A stretch of DNA of 64,000 bases from Mycolicibacterium cosmeticum. GTDB taxonomy: Bacteria > Actinomycetota > Actinomycetes > Mycobacteriales > Mycobacteriaceae. Shown piece by piece: positions 40,984 to 50,629 of the stretch. The DNA lies in assembly GCF_000613185.1 (NCBI RefSeq), contig NZ_CCBB010000003.1, positions 1,364,001-1,428,000 of the forward strand, written 5' to 3'. Position 1 is the first letter of the stretch. Each line of letters begins with the position of its first letter. Under the pieces are notes generated by a model. The model saw only the letters and a program-made list of their open reading frames with translations, was not told the DNA's origin and did not search any database. Position numbers and translations under genes: made by a program.

Positions 40984-41820
40984 CTACATCGGTAGCGCGA
41001 ACACGGTGTCGGCGGCGACGAACGCGGCGACCGCGATCAACGCGATGGCGAAACCGCGCGTCAGAGCAGTGGGCGAAATGCGTTCGCTGATGCGCGTGCC
41101 GAAGAACGATGCGGCGATCGCGGCCACGGTGAACGGAAGCACCACGTGCCAGTCGACGGTGATGGATCCGATGCGTTCGGCGAAGGCGCCGGCGGTGGTG
41201 ATGACGATGATCACCAGTGAGGTTCCTACGGCGACGGGCATCGAGAAACCCAGTGCGAGAACGAGTGCCGGCACGATGAGGAATCCGCCTCCCACGCCGA
41301 GGAATCCAGTGAGGAACCCGACGACAAGCTCCACGGCAAGCACCCGCGCGATCCGGGCCGCGGCGCGGGTCCGGTTACCGGTGCGGGTGAGCGTGGTGGT
41401 GCCACCCGAACCCTGTTGCCCGCCAGACGGTTCGGCGACATCCGGCTCCGCGGCGGTGCGCCGGGTCCGGTAGAGCATGGCGCCGGCGGCCAGCAGCATC
41501 ACCACCGACAGGGCCACCATGAGTAGATCCGGGTCGGCGGCGCGGTTGGCGATCGACCCGCCGACCGCCGTCACCGAGGCGACGACGCCGAAGATCGCGG
41601 CGGCCTTCCAGTCGACGTGACCGGCGCGGGCGTGGCCGATGGTGGCGGTCAAGGCGCTCAGTCCCACGATGATCAACGCCGCGCAGGTGGCTGCGTGCGG
41701 GTCCATATGCAGCAGCGACACCAGCACCGGGACCGTCAGGATGGATCCGCCGCCCCCGAGGGCGCCGAGACACAGTCCGATGACGGCTCCGGCGGCGAGT
41801 GCGATGAGCAGCGACGCCAT
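40984..41820 (-). CDS. TauE/SafE-family sulfite/sulfur-anion exporter 1
   Basis: The protein is 278 aa with eight helices in two repeats. Each repeat has the family glycine signature: GLCLGALGGGGSILTVPVLV near the start and TGFLGVGGGFLIVPALVLAL in the second half. TauE/SafE proteins move sulfite, thiosulfate or other sulfur anions out of the cell. It is co-transcribed with a rhodanese (1-bp gap) and divergent from the rhodanese-CstB operon, with CstR-like and GntR-like operators between. TauE accompanies CstA/CstB in staphylococcal persulfide detoxification. Confidence 0.87.
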   Translation of the reverse strand: MASLLIALAAGAVIGLCLGALGGGGSILTVPVLVSLLHMDPHAATCAALIIVGLSALTATIGHARAGHVDWKAAAIFGVVASVTAVGGSIANRAADPDLLMVALSVVMLLAAGAMLYRTRRTAAEPDVAEPSGGQQGSGGTTTLTRTGNRTRAAARIARVLAVELVVGFLTGFLGVGGGFLIVPALVLALGFSMPVAVGTSLVIIVITTAGAFAERIGSITVDWHVVLPFTVAAIAASFFGTRISERISPTALTRGFAIALIAVAAFVAADTVFALPM

Positions 41821-41821
41821 G

Positions 41822-42160
41822 TCAGGCCACCGTGCCGGGGGTGCCGTCGTCGCGGATCAGGGGATGACCGGCCTCGACCCAGGCCTTCATGCCGCCGTCG
41901 AGGTTGACCGCGTCGACGCCGGCGCCGACGAGTGCGGCGGCGGCCTTGCGGGACCGGTTGCCCGAACGGCACGTCACGACCACGGTGCCGGGCCCGGTGA
42001 ATGCGCTCGCGTCGAGGTCGCCCAATCGGACGTGTTCGGCGTCGGCGGCGTGACCCGTCGCCCATTCGTCGTTTTCTCGTACGTCGAGTAATCGCACGTC
42101 GTCGCGGGTGAGCATGGTGATCGCGCGGGTCACGTCGATGTCGGGTGCTTCGCTGGGCAT
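41822..42160 (-). CDS. Single-domain rhodanese
   Basis: The protein is 112 aa from ATG 42160, with GAGGGAGC upstream; longer in-frame starts cross the operator region and are rejected. It has one rhodanese domain with DVRENDEWATGHAADAEHVRLGD and catalytic Cys64 in the active loop VVTCRSGNRS. It transfers sulfane sulfur between persulfide, thiosulfate and acceptor thiols. It is first gene of a two-gene unit with TauE, under the shared divergent regulatory region. Confidence 0.88.
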   Translation of the reverse strand: MPSEAPDIDVTRAITMLTRDDVRLLDVRENDEWATGHAADAEHVRLGDLDASAFTGPGTVVVTCRSGNRSRKAAAALVGAGVDAVNLDGGMKAWVEAGHPLIRDDGTPGTVA

Positions 42161-42235
42161 GGCTGCTCCCTCTCGACGACCGAGTCGTGCCGGCGGTTGC
42201 GCACGGTGCGGTACGCGCGCCAACCGTGGTAGTAA

Positions 42236-42247
42236 ATGTACGTACAT
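42236..42247. promoter_or_regulatory. Palindrome ATGTACGTACAT, copy 1 (putative GntR operator)
   Basis: The 12-bp palindrome ATGTACGTACAT, with flanking AA and CC, recurs as the perfect 16-mer GGATGTACGTACATCC at 45,194, next to the GntR gene. This copy lies in the divergent promoter of the rhodanese-TauE and rhodanese-CstB operons. Confidence 0.65.
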
Positions 42248-42283
42248 CCGGATGAGCGAGCAACCCGTGCTACGGTGGCCGTC

Positions 42284-42299
42284 ATACCCCTGCGGGTAT
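42284..42299. promoter_or_regulatory. CstR/CsoR-type operator upstream of the rhodanese-CstB operon
   Basis: ATACCCCTGCGGGTAT has 6-bp arms ATACCC/GGGTAT and fits the G/C-tract operators of the CsoR/CstR family. A similar site lies before the cstR-like gene at 47,096. It is 40 bp upstream of the rhodanese start. Confidence 0.7.
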
Positions 42300-42339
42300 C
42301 TCCACCCCTGCCTCAAACCCCGTGAAGGAGCTGTTTCCG

Positions 42340-42921
42340 ATGCCGACTTCGAATACCGCAGCCATGATCGACCCTTCGGAACTCGACGCAATGCTGACCT
42401 CGAGTGCTCCGCCGCGCGTGCTGGACGTCCGCACGCCGGGTGAATTCGAGACCGTTCACATCGGCGGTTCCTACAACGTGCCGCTGGAGCTGTTGCGCGA
42501 GCATCGCGACGACATCGCGCGTCATCTCGATGAGGATGTGGTGTTGGTGTGCCGGTCGGGCCAGCGCGCCGCGCAGGCCGAGGAGACTCTGCGCGGGGTG
42601 GGTCTGCCGAATCTGCACATCCTTGATGGCGGGATGACGGCGTGGGAGAGTCGCGGCCTGGCGGTCAACCGGGGTCGGGAGCGGTGGGAGTTGGAACGTC
42701 AGGTCCGCCTGGTGGCCGGGTCCATCGTGTTGAGCAGTGTGCTGGCTAGCGTCGCCGCCCCGAGACTGAAGTGGGTCGCCGCGGGCATCGGCGGCGGTCT
42801 TACCTTCGCCGCGGTGTCCAACACCTGCGCGATGGGCATGATGCTGGCCAAGCTGCCCTACAACCGCGGCGCGTCCTGCGACGCAGAGACGATCGTCGCC
42901 CAGCTGTCGTCGCGCCGCTAG
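42340..42921 (+). CDS. Membrane-anchored rhodanese (rhodanese + DUF2892, YgaP-like)
   Basis: The protein is 193 aa. ATG 42340 is chosen because AAGGAG (42324-42330 region) is properly spaced; GTG 42322 would place that site inside the gene. The rhodanese domain (about 12-115) has Cys71 in VLVCRSGQR. It is followed by a DUF2892 pair of membrane helices (about 128-165, VRLVAGSIVLSSVLASVAAPRLKWVAAGIG) and a short tail with CAMGMMLAKLPYNR. It resembles E. coli YgaP, a membrane rhodanese handling sulfane sulfur at the inner face. It is first in an operon with the CstB-like enzyme. Confidence 0.87.
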   Translation: MPTSNTAAMIDPSELDAMLTSSAPPRVLDVRTPGEFETVHIGGSYNVPLELLREHRDDIARHLDEDVVLVCRSGQRAAQAEETLRGVGLPNLHILDGGMTAWESRGLAVNRGRERWELERQVRLVAGSIVLSSVLASVAAPRLKWVAAGIGGGLTFAAVSNTCAMGMMLAKLPYNRGASCDAETIVAQLSSRR

Positions 42922-42945
42922 CGCTGTACACGAAAGGTCCTGTCC

Positions 42946-44337
42946 ATGAGGTTCATTCAGTACTATCTCGACTGCCTGTCCCACGCGTCGTACCTCATCG
43001 GCGACGAGACGACGGGGCGGGCGGTGGTGGTCGATCCGCAGCGCGACGTGGCCGAGTACCTCGCCGACGCACAGCAGCACGGTTTGAGCATCGAACTGGT
43101 CGTCGAGACGCACTTCCACGCCGACTTCGTCTCGGGCCACCTGGAGTTGGCCGATGCGACGGGTGCGGCCATCGCGTACTCGTCGGCGGCCGACACGCAG
43201 TTCGCGTCGACGGCCGTCGAGGACGGCGATCGCTACCCGCTCGGCGACGTCGTCCTCGAATTCCGGCACACTCCGGGACACACACCGGAATCGATGTCGG
43301 TGGTCGTCTTCGAGCACGCCGATGCGGTCGCTCCCTACGGTGTGCTGACCGGTGACACGTTGTTCATCGGCGACGTGGGCCGCCCCGACCTGTTGGCATC
43401 GGCCGGCTTCACCGGCGAGCAGTTGGCCGGCATGCTGTACGACTCAATACAGGCCAAACTACTCACCCTGCCCGACGCAACGCGGGTCTTCCCGGCCCAC
43501 GGGGCGGGATCCGCGTGCGGCAAGAACCTGTCTACGGAACGCAGCTCGACGATCGGCTGGCAGCGCAGGACCAACTACGCACTGCGCACGACCGACAGGG
43601 ACGCGTTCGTCCAGCTGGTCACCGAAGGACAGCCACCCGCCCCCGGCTACTTCTCCTACGACGCCGCGCTCAACGGCCTGCAACGCGGGCTGCTCGCCGA
43701 AGCCGAACCCCCCGCGCCCATGACCTACGACGAGATGCACGCGGCGACGGCCACCGGCGCCGTGCTCCTCGACGGGCGCGGCCCCGAGGAGTTCGCGCGA
43801 GGGCACCTGCGCGGTTCGATCAACGTCGGTCTCGACGGTCGCTACGCGCAGTTCGCGGGCTCGGTCCTGCGACCCGACGTCGACGTCGTACTGATCGTCG
43901 AGCCGGGTCAGGAGCGTGAAGCCAAGAACCGCCTGGCGCGCATCGGATTCGACCGCGTCATCGGGCACCTCGCCGACCCCGACCGCGCGATGATCGAACA
44001 TCCCGGCGACGTCGAAGTCGCCTCACGACTGACCGCGGACGCCGTCGCGCGCCGCATCGCCGACGGCGCCGGCGTCCAACTCGTCGACGTCCGCAACCCC
44101 GGCGAGACGGCCGACGGAGTCATCGAGGGAGCGCTCACGATCCCGGTGGGCGAGTTGCCCGACCGCATCGGGGAACTCGATCTGACCGCGCCCACCGTCG
44201 TCTACTGCGCAGGGGGATACCGCTCCTCGGTCGCCGCCAGCGTGTTGCGCCGGTACGGCGCGACCGACGTCAGCGACGTGCTGGGCGGATTCGGTGCGTG
44301 GCGGGAGTGCGCGGCCGCCGAGTCAGCCGCTCAATGA
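42946..44337 (+). CDS. cstB: CstB-like persulfide dioxygenase fused to rhodanese domains
   Basis: The protein is 463 aa. The metallo-beta-lactamase domain (1-240) has ETHFHADFVSGH (H56, H58, D60, H65), FRHTPGHT (H112) and LTGDTLFIGDVGRPDLL (D137), the mononuclear-iron set of ETHE1/CstB persulfide dioxygenases. Two rhodanese domains follow. The first (about 260-345) lacks a catalytic Cys (VVLIVEPGQE); the second (about 360-460) has Cys421 in VVYCAGGYRSS. CstB oxidises low-molecular-weight persulfide to sulfite and, with its rhodanese, yields thiosulfate. The 3' end overlaps the convergent GntR gene by 15 bp. Confidence 0.9.
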   Translation: MRFIQYYLDCLSHASYLIGDETTGRAVVVDPQRDVAEYLADAQQHGLSIELVVETHFHADFVSGHLELADATGAAIAYSSAADTQFASTAVEDGDRYPLGDVVLEFRHTPGHTPESMSVVVFEHADAVAPYGVLTGDTLFIGDVGRPDLLASAGFTGEQLAGMLYDSIQAKLLTLPDATRVFPAHGAGSACGKNLSTERSSTIGWQRRTNYALRTTDRDAFVQLVTEGQPPAPGYFSYDAALNGLQRGLLAEAEPPAPMTYDEMHAATATGAVLLDGRGPEEFARGHLRGSINVGLDGRYAQFAGSVLRPDVDVVLIVEPGQEREAKNRLARIGFDRVIGHLADPDRAMIEHPGDVEVASRLTADAVARRIADGAGVQLVDVRNPGETADGVIEGALTIPVGELPDRIGELDLTAPTVVYCAGGYRSSVAASVLRRYGATDVSDVLGGFGAWRECAAAESAAQ

Positions 44338-45117
44338 CAGGGCGTCCGACGTCAGGAACCGGTAGCCCTCGGTGGGGGAGAAGCGGGCGCTGACGGTGAA
44401 CCGATCCGCGCGAATCAACGTGTGCCGCAACTCGACTGGACGCTCGTCCACACAGCTGAGGCGACGGATCGCCAGCGCGGCGCAGCGCTCGTCGAGTGCC
44501 AGCAACTCGGCCTCGCTCGGCTCCGGGACCACGGCGGTGATGTCCTCGCGGCCGCCCGTCAGCCGGACGCCGCAGCGCGCCTCGAGCTCGATGTAGAGCG
44601 CGGTGTGGGTGAAGTCGGCCTCGAGCAGCGGCTCGGCGATCTCGGAGGGCAGCCAGGCGAAGTCGAGCGCGAGGGGGTGCTCGCCGGCCATGCGCAGACG
44701 TTCCAGGTACACCAACGGCGCGTCGGAGGGCAGTTCCAGCGTCTGCGCCACGGTCGGATCGCGCCGGATGTCGAGGACTCGCACGACGCTGTGCTGCGAG
44801 ACGCCGGTGGCCTCGACCGCCGCGAACAGGCTGTACAGCGCGCCCAGCGGCTGTTCGATGACCGGGATGTCGGCGAGCCGGGTGGCTCGCCCCCGCTCGG
44901 CGATCAACACCCCGGCGTGCCGCAGATGGCGCAGCGCTTCACGTATCGTGTGCCGGCTCACGCCGTAACTCGTGGTCAGGGAGTGCTCGCCGGGAAATCC
45001 CTCGGTGAACTCCCCGGCCTGGATGCGCGCCAGCAGATCGGCGTGCACCTGCGCCCACAGCGGCAGGGCACTGTTGCGGTCGACACGCGCCGACAGGTCA
45101 TCCTCCGCGACCATCAC
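44323..45117 (-). CDS. GntR/HutC-family transcriptional regulator
   Basis: The protein is 264 aa. The N-terminal winged helix (about 15-85) has VHADLLARIQAGEF, SYGVSRHTIREALRHLRHAGVL. The C-terminal UTRA ligand domain (about 100-255) has LPSDAPLVYLERLRMAGEHPLALDFAWLP and a late RFTVSARFSPTEGY. Its gene faces away from the sqr operon. The perfect 16-bp palindrome between them and its copy at 42,236 suggest it controls sqr, the rhodanese/CstB/TauE units and itself. Ligand unknown. Confidence 0.9.
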   Translation of the reverse strand: MMVAEDDLSARVDRNSALPLWAQVHADLLARIQAGEFTEGFPGEHSLTTSYGVSRHTIREALRHLRHAGVLIAERGRATRLADIPVIEQPLGALYSLFAAVEATGVSQHSVVRVLDIRRDPTVAQTLELPSDAPLVYLERLRMAGEHPLALDFAWLPSEIAEPLLEADFTHTALYIELEARCGVRLTGGREDITAVVPEPSEAELLALDERCAALAIRRLSCVDERPVELRHTLIRADRFTVSARFSPTEGYRFLTSDALSLSG

Positions 45118-45153
45118 GGCCTCCTCGCCACCATCTCACCGTCCATTGTCACG

Positions 45154-45165
45154 CGCACTAGTGCG
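45154..45165. promoter_or_regulatory. Palindrome CGCACTAGTGCG near the GntR start
   Basis: A perfect 12-bp palindrome lies 37 bp upstream of the GntR ATG. It is different in sequence from the 16-mer at 45,194 and may be a second operator or part of the GntR promoter. Confidence 0.35.
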
Positions 45166-45193
45166 TTACCGCCCGTGACACGCTAGCCTAGGC

Positions 45194-45209
45194 GGATGTA
45201 CGTACATCC
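45194..45209. promoter_or_regulatory. Perfect 16-bp palindrome, copy 2 (putative GntR operator)
   Basis: GGATGTACGTACATCC is fully self-complementary. It lies between the divergent GntR and sqr genes. The core ATGTACGTACAT is shared with 42,236-42,247, and the shared 12-mer in two promoters of one pathway supports a regulon. Confidence 0.75.
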
Positions 45210-45311
45210 CTACAAGTTGGGATTGTCGTGGTCGATCCCGCCGATGCGCTCGTCGAGCAGCGTCGCGATGGGGACGCGCACATCCGATTCGAGACTTCAG
45301 GAGGTCGAACA

Positions 45312-46507
45312 GTGACTGCAGTGGGACATCAGATCGTCGTCGTCGGCGGTGGCAACGCGGGCGTGTCACTCGCCGCGCGGCTTCGGCACGCGGGCGTCAA
45401 CGACATCGGCGTCATCGAACCCTCCGACACGCACTACTACCAACCGCTGTGGACGCTGGTCGGCGGCGGATGCGTCAAAGCCGACGCCAGCGCACGGCCG
45501 CAGGCGTCGGTGATGCCGCAGGGGGTGGGGTGGATCAAGGATCGGGCCTGTGAGATCGACCCGGAGAAGCAGCGCGTCACCACCGAGGGCGGGATCACAG
45601 TCGGCTACGACCACCTCGTCGTGTGCCCCGGCATCCAGCTCGACTGGACCGCCGTGCCCGGTATGGCCGAATCGCTCGACTCGCCGGCCGTGTCGAGCAA
45701 CTACCGCTACGACCTGGCGCCCAAGACCTGGGAGCTCATCAAGTCGATGCGCTCGGGCACGGCGATCTTCACGATGCCCTCGGGCCCGATCAAATGCGCC
45801 GGCGCGCCGCAGAAGATCGCCTACCTGGCCGCCGACTACTGGCGACGCCAAGGCGTGCTGTCGAACATCCGCGTCGTGCTCGTCCTGCCGACGCCGGGCA
45901 TGTTCGGGGTCAAGGAGTTCTCCGACGAACTCGAACGCGTCGTCGCGCGCTACGGAATCGAAGTGCACAAGAACAGTGAGGTCACCACCGTCAACCCCGG
46001 CACCCGCACGGTGACCGTCACCGACAACTCCGCCGACACCACCAGCGAGATCGGCTACGACATGCTGCACGTCGTCCCACGCCAATCGGCGCCCGACTGG
46101 ATCAAGTCCAGCCCGCTGCGCGCCGCCGACAATCCGGGCGGCTACGTCGACGTCGACAAGAACACCATGCGGCACAACCAGTTCGACAACGTGTTCGCGC
46201 TCGGCGACGCCGGCTCGACGCCGAACTCGAAAACCGGTGCCGCCATCCGCAAACAGGCGCCCGTGGTCGCCGCCAACCTCGCCGACAGCATGGCCGGGCG
46301 CCCACTCTCGGGGTCCTACGGCGGCTACGCATCGTGTCCGCTGACCACCGCACGCGACAAGATGCTGCTCGCCGAGTTCGACTACACCATGAAACCGAGG
46401 CCTTCGATCCCCTTGATCGACACCACCCACGAACGTCGAGACATGTGGCTGCTCAAGCGATACGGGTTGCCGGCGATGTACTGGAACCTCATCCTCAAGG
46501 GGCGGGC

Positions 46508-46511
<4 letters not shown>
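45312..46511 (+). CDS. sqr: Sulfide:quinone oxidoreductase (SQOR-like type)
   Basis: The protein is 399 aa from GTG 45312, with AGGAGG 8-9 nt upstream. The FAD-binding loop is VVVGGGNAGVSLA. It also has HYYQPLWTLVGGGC, the redox Cys162 in SGPIKCAGAPQKIAYL and Cys342 in GGYASCPLTT, matching the cysteine pair of SQOR-type SQRs. It ends with an amphipathic C-terminus suited to membrane attachment. It oxidises sulfide to persulfide and passes electrons to menaquinone, supplying substrate to the CstB-like enzyme and rhodaneses. It overlaps the methyltransferase gene by 4 bp. Confidence 0.92.
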
Positions 46512-47438
<927 letters not shown>

Positions 47439-47471
47439 TCAAAGATTCCACGACCTCAAGGAGGACGCACC

Positions 47472-47876
47472 ATGTCGATGGCGATATCGACCACAATCGA
47501 GACCTCGTTCGCCGAGGCCGTCGACAAGACCCGAGAGGCGTTGTCCGATCAGGGTTTCGGCGTACTGACCGAGATCGACGTGACCTCGACACTGAAGCAG
47601 AAGCTCGACGAGGACATGGAGGACTACCTGATCCTCGGTGCGTGCAACCCACCGCTGGCCCATCAGGCACTCGGCGTGGACCGCCAGATCGGCCTGCTGC
47701 TCCCGTGCAACGTCGTCGTCCGAACCGACACCGACAACCCGGGCTCGGTACACGTGGAGGCAATGGACCCGCAGATCATGGTCCAAGTCGCCGAACAACC
47801 CGACCTGCAACCGGTCGCCGACGACGCCGCCACACGCCTGCGCGCCGCCATCGCCGCGCTCACCGACTCGCCGTGA
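47472..47876 (+). CDS. DUF302-domain protein
   Basis: The protein is 134 aa, with AAGGAGGAC just before the start. A DUF302 domain covers most of the length (FAEAVDKTREALSDQGFGVLTEIDVTSTLKQKL, YLILGACNPPLAHQAL, LLPCNVVVR). DUF302 proteins recur beside sulfur oxidation and CsoR/CstR genes. Conserved Cys in ILGACNP and LLPCNV could hold heme or persulfide. Soluble here. It is the second gene of the CstR operon. Confidence 0.87.
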   Translation: MSMAISTTIETSFAEAVDKTREALSDQGFGVLTEIDVTSTLKQKLDEDMEDYLILGACNPPLAHQALGVDRQIGLLLPCNVVVRTDTDNPGSVHVEAMDPQIMVQVAEQPDLQPVADDAATRLRAAIAALTDSP

Positions 47877-47910
47877 CAAGCCCAGACCGTCATGCCAACA
47901 CCACGCGACC

Positions 47911-48681
47911 ATGACGATCTCCCTAGCCCTGCTGTTCGGAGCGCTCATCGGCGTCCTACTGGGCCTTTTGGGCGGCGGCGGATCGATCCTGGCCGTACCG
48001 GCGCTGGTCTACGCCGTCGGACTGGACATGGAACAGGCGATCCCGGTGTCGCTCATCGTGATCGGCGTCGCCTCCGCGGTCGGAGCACTCCCGAAGATCC
48101 GCGTCGGCCACGTCCAGTGGCGCCTAGCCGCGGTTTTCGCCGCGGCGGGCATCCCGGCCACGTTCGCCGGGGCGGCGATCGGATCACACCTTCCGCAGTC
48201 GGCGCTACTGCTCGGATTCGCCGCGCTGATGGTGCTCGCCGGAATCCGCATGCTGCGCGACGACGGCCCCACCGGGACGGCATGCGACACCGACGGCGGG
48301 ATCGACTGGCGACGCTGCGCCCCGCGCTCCATCCCGGCCGGTCTGGCGGTGGGACTGCTGACCGGACTGTTCGGCGTCGGAGGCGGATTCCTGATCATCC
48401 CGGCACTGGTGCTGATGCTCGGGGTCGACATGCCGATCGCCGTGGGCACCTCACTGCTCATCATCACCGCGAACTCAGCCGCCGGAGTGGTTTCGCACCT
48501 GCACGGCCTGCACATCAACTGGGCGATCGCCGCGGCGTTCGCCGGAACCGCCACCGTCGCCTCGCTCATCGCCGGCCACCTGGGCACCCGACTCAACACC
48601 GACCGGCTGCAACGCTGGTTCGCCCTGCTGGTCTTCGCCGTCGCCGCCTTCGTCGTCATCGACACCCTCTGGCTGCGATGA
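47911..48681 (+). CDS. TauE/SafE-family sulfur-anion exporter 2
   Basis: The protein is 256 aa from ATG 47911. Eight helices carry the paired glycine motifs GVLLGLLGGGGSILAVPALVYAV and TGLFGVGGGFLIIPALVLML. It is clearly distinct from the copy at 40,984, so the module has two exporters under two promoters. A role in expelling sulfite/thiosulfate formed by persulfide oxidation fits the context. Confidence 0.87.
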   Translation: MTISLALLFGALIGVLLGLLGGGGSILAVPALVYAVGLDMEQAIPVSLIVIGVASAVGALPKIRVGHVQWRLAAVFAAAGIPATFAGAAIGSHLPQSALLLGFAALMVLAGIRMLRDDGPTGTACDTDGGIDWRRCAPRSIPAGLAVGLLTGLFGVGGGFLIIPALVLMLGVDMPIAVGTSLLIITANSAAGVVSHLHGLHINWAIAAAFAGTATVASLIAGHLGTRLNTDRLQRWFALLVFAVAAFVVIDTLWLR

Positions 48682-48730
48682 CATACGACATCAATTCCCA
48701 GACAACACCTTTCAACTGGAGGAGCGCACC

Positions 48731-50098
48731 ATGGACGTGACCATCATCGACACCTCGGGCCTCGGAGATCGCAGCTACCTGGTCAGCCAGGACGGAGTCG
48801 CCGCGGTCATCGACCCCCAGCGCGACATCGACCGCGTCACCGCCCTCGCTGCCGACCACGACGTGACCATCACCCACGTCCTGGAGACCCACATCCACAA
48901 CGACTACGTCACCGGCGGCCTGGAACTCGCCCGCACGGTGGGCGCCGAATACGTCGTCGCCGCCGACGACGACGTGGCCTACGACCGACGCCCCGTCGCC
49001 GACGGCGACGTCGTCGACGTCGGCCCGTTCAGCTTCCAGGTGATTCACACCCCCGGACACACCCACCACCACGTCAGCTACGTCCTGCAGGACGGGTCCG
49101 GAACCCCCGTGGGGGTGTTCTCCGGCGGATCGATGCTGCACGGCACCACCGGACGCACCGACCTGATCGGCGACGAGCACACCGAAGAGCTGACCCGCGC
49201 GCAGTTCCACTCCGTGCGCCGCCTCGCCGCCGAACTCGCCGACGACGTGCAGGTCTACCCGACCCACGGGTTCGGCAGCTTCTGCTCAGCCAGCCCCGCC
49301 AGCGGCGACAGCTCGACGATCGCCGAGCAGCGCGACACCAACCCCGCACTGACCAACGATGAACAGACCTACGTCGACGAACTGATCGCCGGCCTGTCGG
49401 CCTACCCCGCGTACTACGCGCACATGGGCGTCATCAACGCCGACGGCCCCACCCCGGTCGACCTGTCCCTGCCCGACCCCGTCGACGCCGCAGAGCTGCG
49501 CCGCCGCATCGACGCCGGTGAATGGGTGGTCGATCTGCGCAACCGCACCGCCTTCGCCGCCGGGCACCTCGCCGGCACGAAGGGCTTCGAACTGTCCACC
49601 CAGTTCGTTACCTACCTGGGCTGGCTCTACGCCTGGGGCGCCCCGCTGACCCTCATCGGCGAGGACACCGACCAGATCCTCGACGCCCGCCGCGAACTGT
49701 CCCGCATCGGCGTCGACAACGTCACCGGATCCGCCACCGCAGATATCCGGACCTTCGCCGAGGAGACCCCGCTGTCCTCGTACCGTGTTGCCGACTTCGC
49801 CGACCTCGCCGAGGTGCACGGCGTCGACGACCTCACCGTCCTCGACGTCCGGCAGGCCGGCGAATTCGCCGACAGTCACGTCGCCAAGGCGATCAACATC
49901 CCGCTGCACGAACTGATCGCCCGCCTCGACGAGGTGCCCCGCGGACAGGTCTGGGTGCACTGCGGGTCCGGCTATCGCGCCTCGATCGCCGCATCGCTCA
50001 TCGAATCCGCTGACCGCACCGTCGTACTCGTCGACGACCAGTTCGACAACGCCGCAGTCGCCGACCTCACGCGATGTGCAAGTGGCGCCACCCGCTGA
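48731..50098 (+). CDS. Divergent MBL-fold/rhodanese protein lacking the canonical iron-ligand Asp
   Basis: The protein is 455 aa, with ACTGGAGGAGCG before the ATG. The MBL domain has ETHIHNDYVTGG (H54, H56, D58, but Gly where CstB has the last His) and IHTPGHTHHH (H110). It reads VFSGGSMLHGTTGRTDL where dioxygenases have GDTLF, so the Asp iron ligand is missing. The first rhodanese-like domain (about 255-345) lacks Cys; the second (about 360-440) has Cys411 in VWVHCGSGYRAS. It may act on another sulfur substrate or use another metal mode. The last ~8 codons come from repeated COG4705 DNA, so its original C-terminus is altered. Confidence 0.85.
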   Translation: MDVTIIDTSGLGDRSYLVSQDGVAAVIDPQRDIDRVTALAADHDVTITHVLETHIHNDYVTGGLELARTVGAEYVVAADDDVAYDRRPVADGDVVDVGPFSFQVIHTPGHTHHHVSYVLQDGSGTPVGVFSGGSMLHGTTGRTDLIGDEHTEELTRAQFHSVRRLAAELADDVQVYPTHGFGSFCSASPASGDSSTIAEQRDTNPALTNDEQTYVDELIAGLSAYPAYYAHMGVINADGPTPVDLSLPDPVDAAELRRRIDAGEWVVDLRNRTAFAAGHLAGTKGFELSTQFVTYLGWLYAWGAPLTLIGEDTDQILDARRELSRIGVDNVTGSATADIRTFAEETPLSSYRVADFADLAEVHGVDDLTVLDVRQAGEFADSHVAKAINIPLHELIARLDEVPRGQVWVHCGSGYRASIAASLIESADRTVVLVDDQFDNAAVADLTRCASGATR

Positions 50099-50194
50099 CA
50101 CCGCTACCAGAACCCATCCACCGCGGTGCCGGGGAATTCAGGAACCCAACGGCGAAATCATTACCATCGGTGGGCGATGACCCGTGTCGGCAGG
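50084..50194 (+). pseudogene. Direct repeat copy 2: degenerate 3' fragment of a COG4705 gene
   Basis: This ~111-bp stretch parallels 40,731-40,843. In one frame it encodes WRHPLTPLPEPIHRGAGEF, close to IRRHPLTPLPEPVHRRTGE of the intact gene, then shifts frame. The MBL-rhodanese gene terminates within it. No upstream COG4705 sequence is present, so only the tail was duplicated. Confidence 0.85.
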
Positions 50195-50206
50195 AACGGC
50201 GTCCAC

Positions 50207-50629
50207 TCATACGAGCGGCGGCGGCAAGCCGCACAGACGGTGCACCGCGGCCAAACCCTGCGGTGATCCGGCCCAATGCGCCGACAAAGCGTCCGGGCCG
50301 GCGCGACGCACCACCGAACGCAACACCACTGCGACCACGATCACATCGTCGGCAACACCAAGCACCGGCACGAAATCCGGAATCAGATCGAACGGCACCG
50401 CCAAGTACGTCAGCCCGAGCAGTAGCCGCAACCGAACCCCCCGAGGGAGCGTCGAATCGAATGTCAACCGTCTCAGCAGCCGAAGGACGTCCGGCAGCAG
50501 CCGCAAGACCTCGCGACCAGCCACACCATCCGGTTTCATCGCCAGCAGAGCGATCAGCATGCCCAACCACAACAGCCCCACGCCGGCCGCGCCGCCAAGC
50601 AGCACCGACCATCCGTCGACGCTCGTCAA
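50207..50629 (-). CDS. DUF1232 (YkvA-like) membrane protein
   Basis: The protein is 140 aa from TTG 50629, whose TTGA overlaps the stop of the zinc-ribbon protein gene. An N-terminal membrane helix (about 9-30) is followed by an Arg-rich helix and the DUF1232 core YLAVPFDLIPDFVPVLGVADDVIVVAVVLRSVV. Function unknown. Its overlap makes it the fourth gene of the recombinase operon. It could be a fortuitous passenger, or linked to stable maintenance of the element. Confidence 0.82.
   Translation of the reverse strand: MTSVDGWSVLLGGAAGVGLLWLGMLIALLAMKPDGVAGREVLRLLPDVLRLLRRLTFDSTLPRGVRLRLLLGLTYLAVPFDLIPDFVPVLGVADDVIVVAVVLRSVVRRAGPDALSAHWAGSPQGLAAVHRLCGLPPPLV

Noticed and set aside
42313..43317. 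334-codon minus-strand frame across the rhodanese and CstB genes
   Set aside because: Antisense to proteins with intact active sites, and it would cross the CstR-type operator region.
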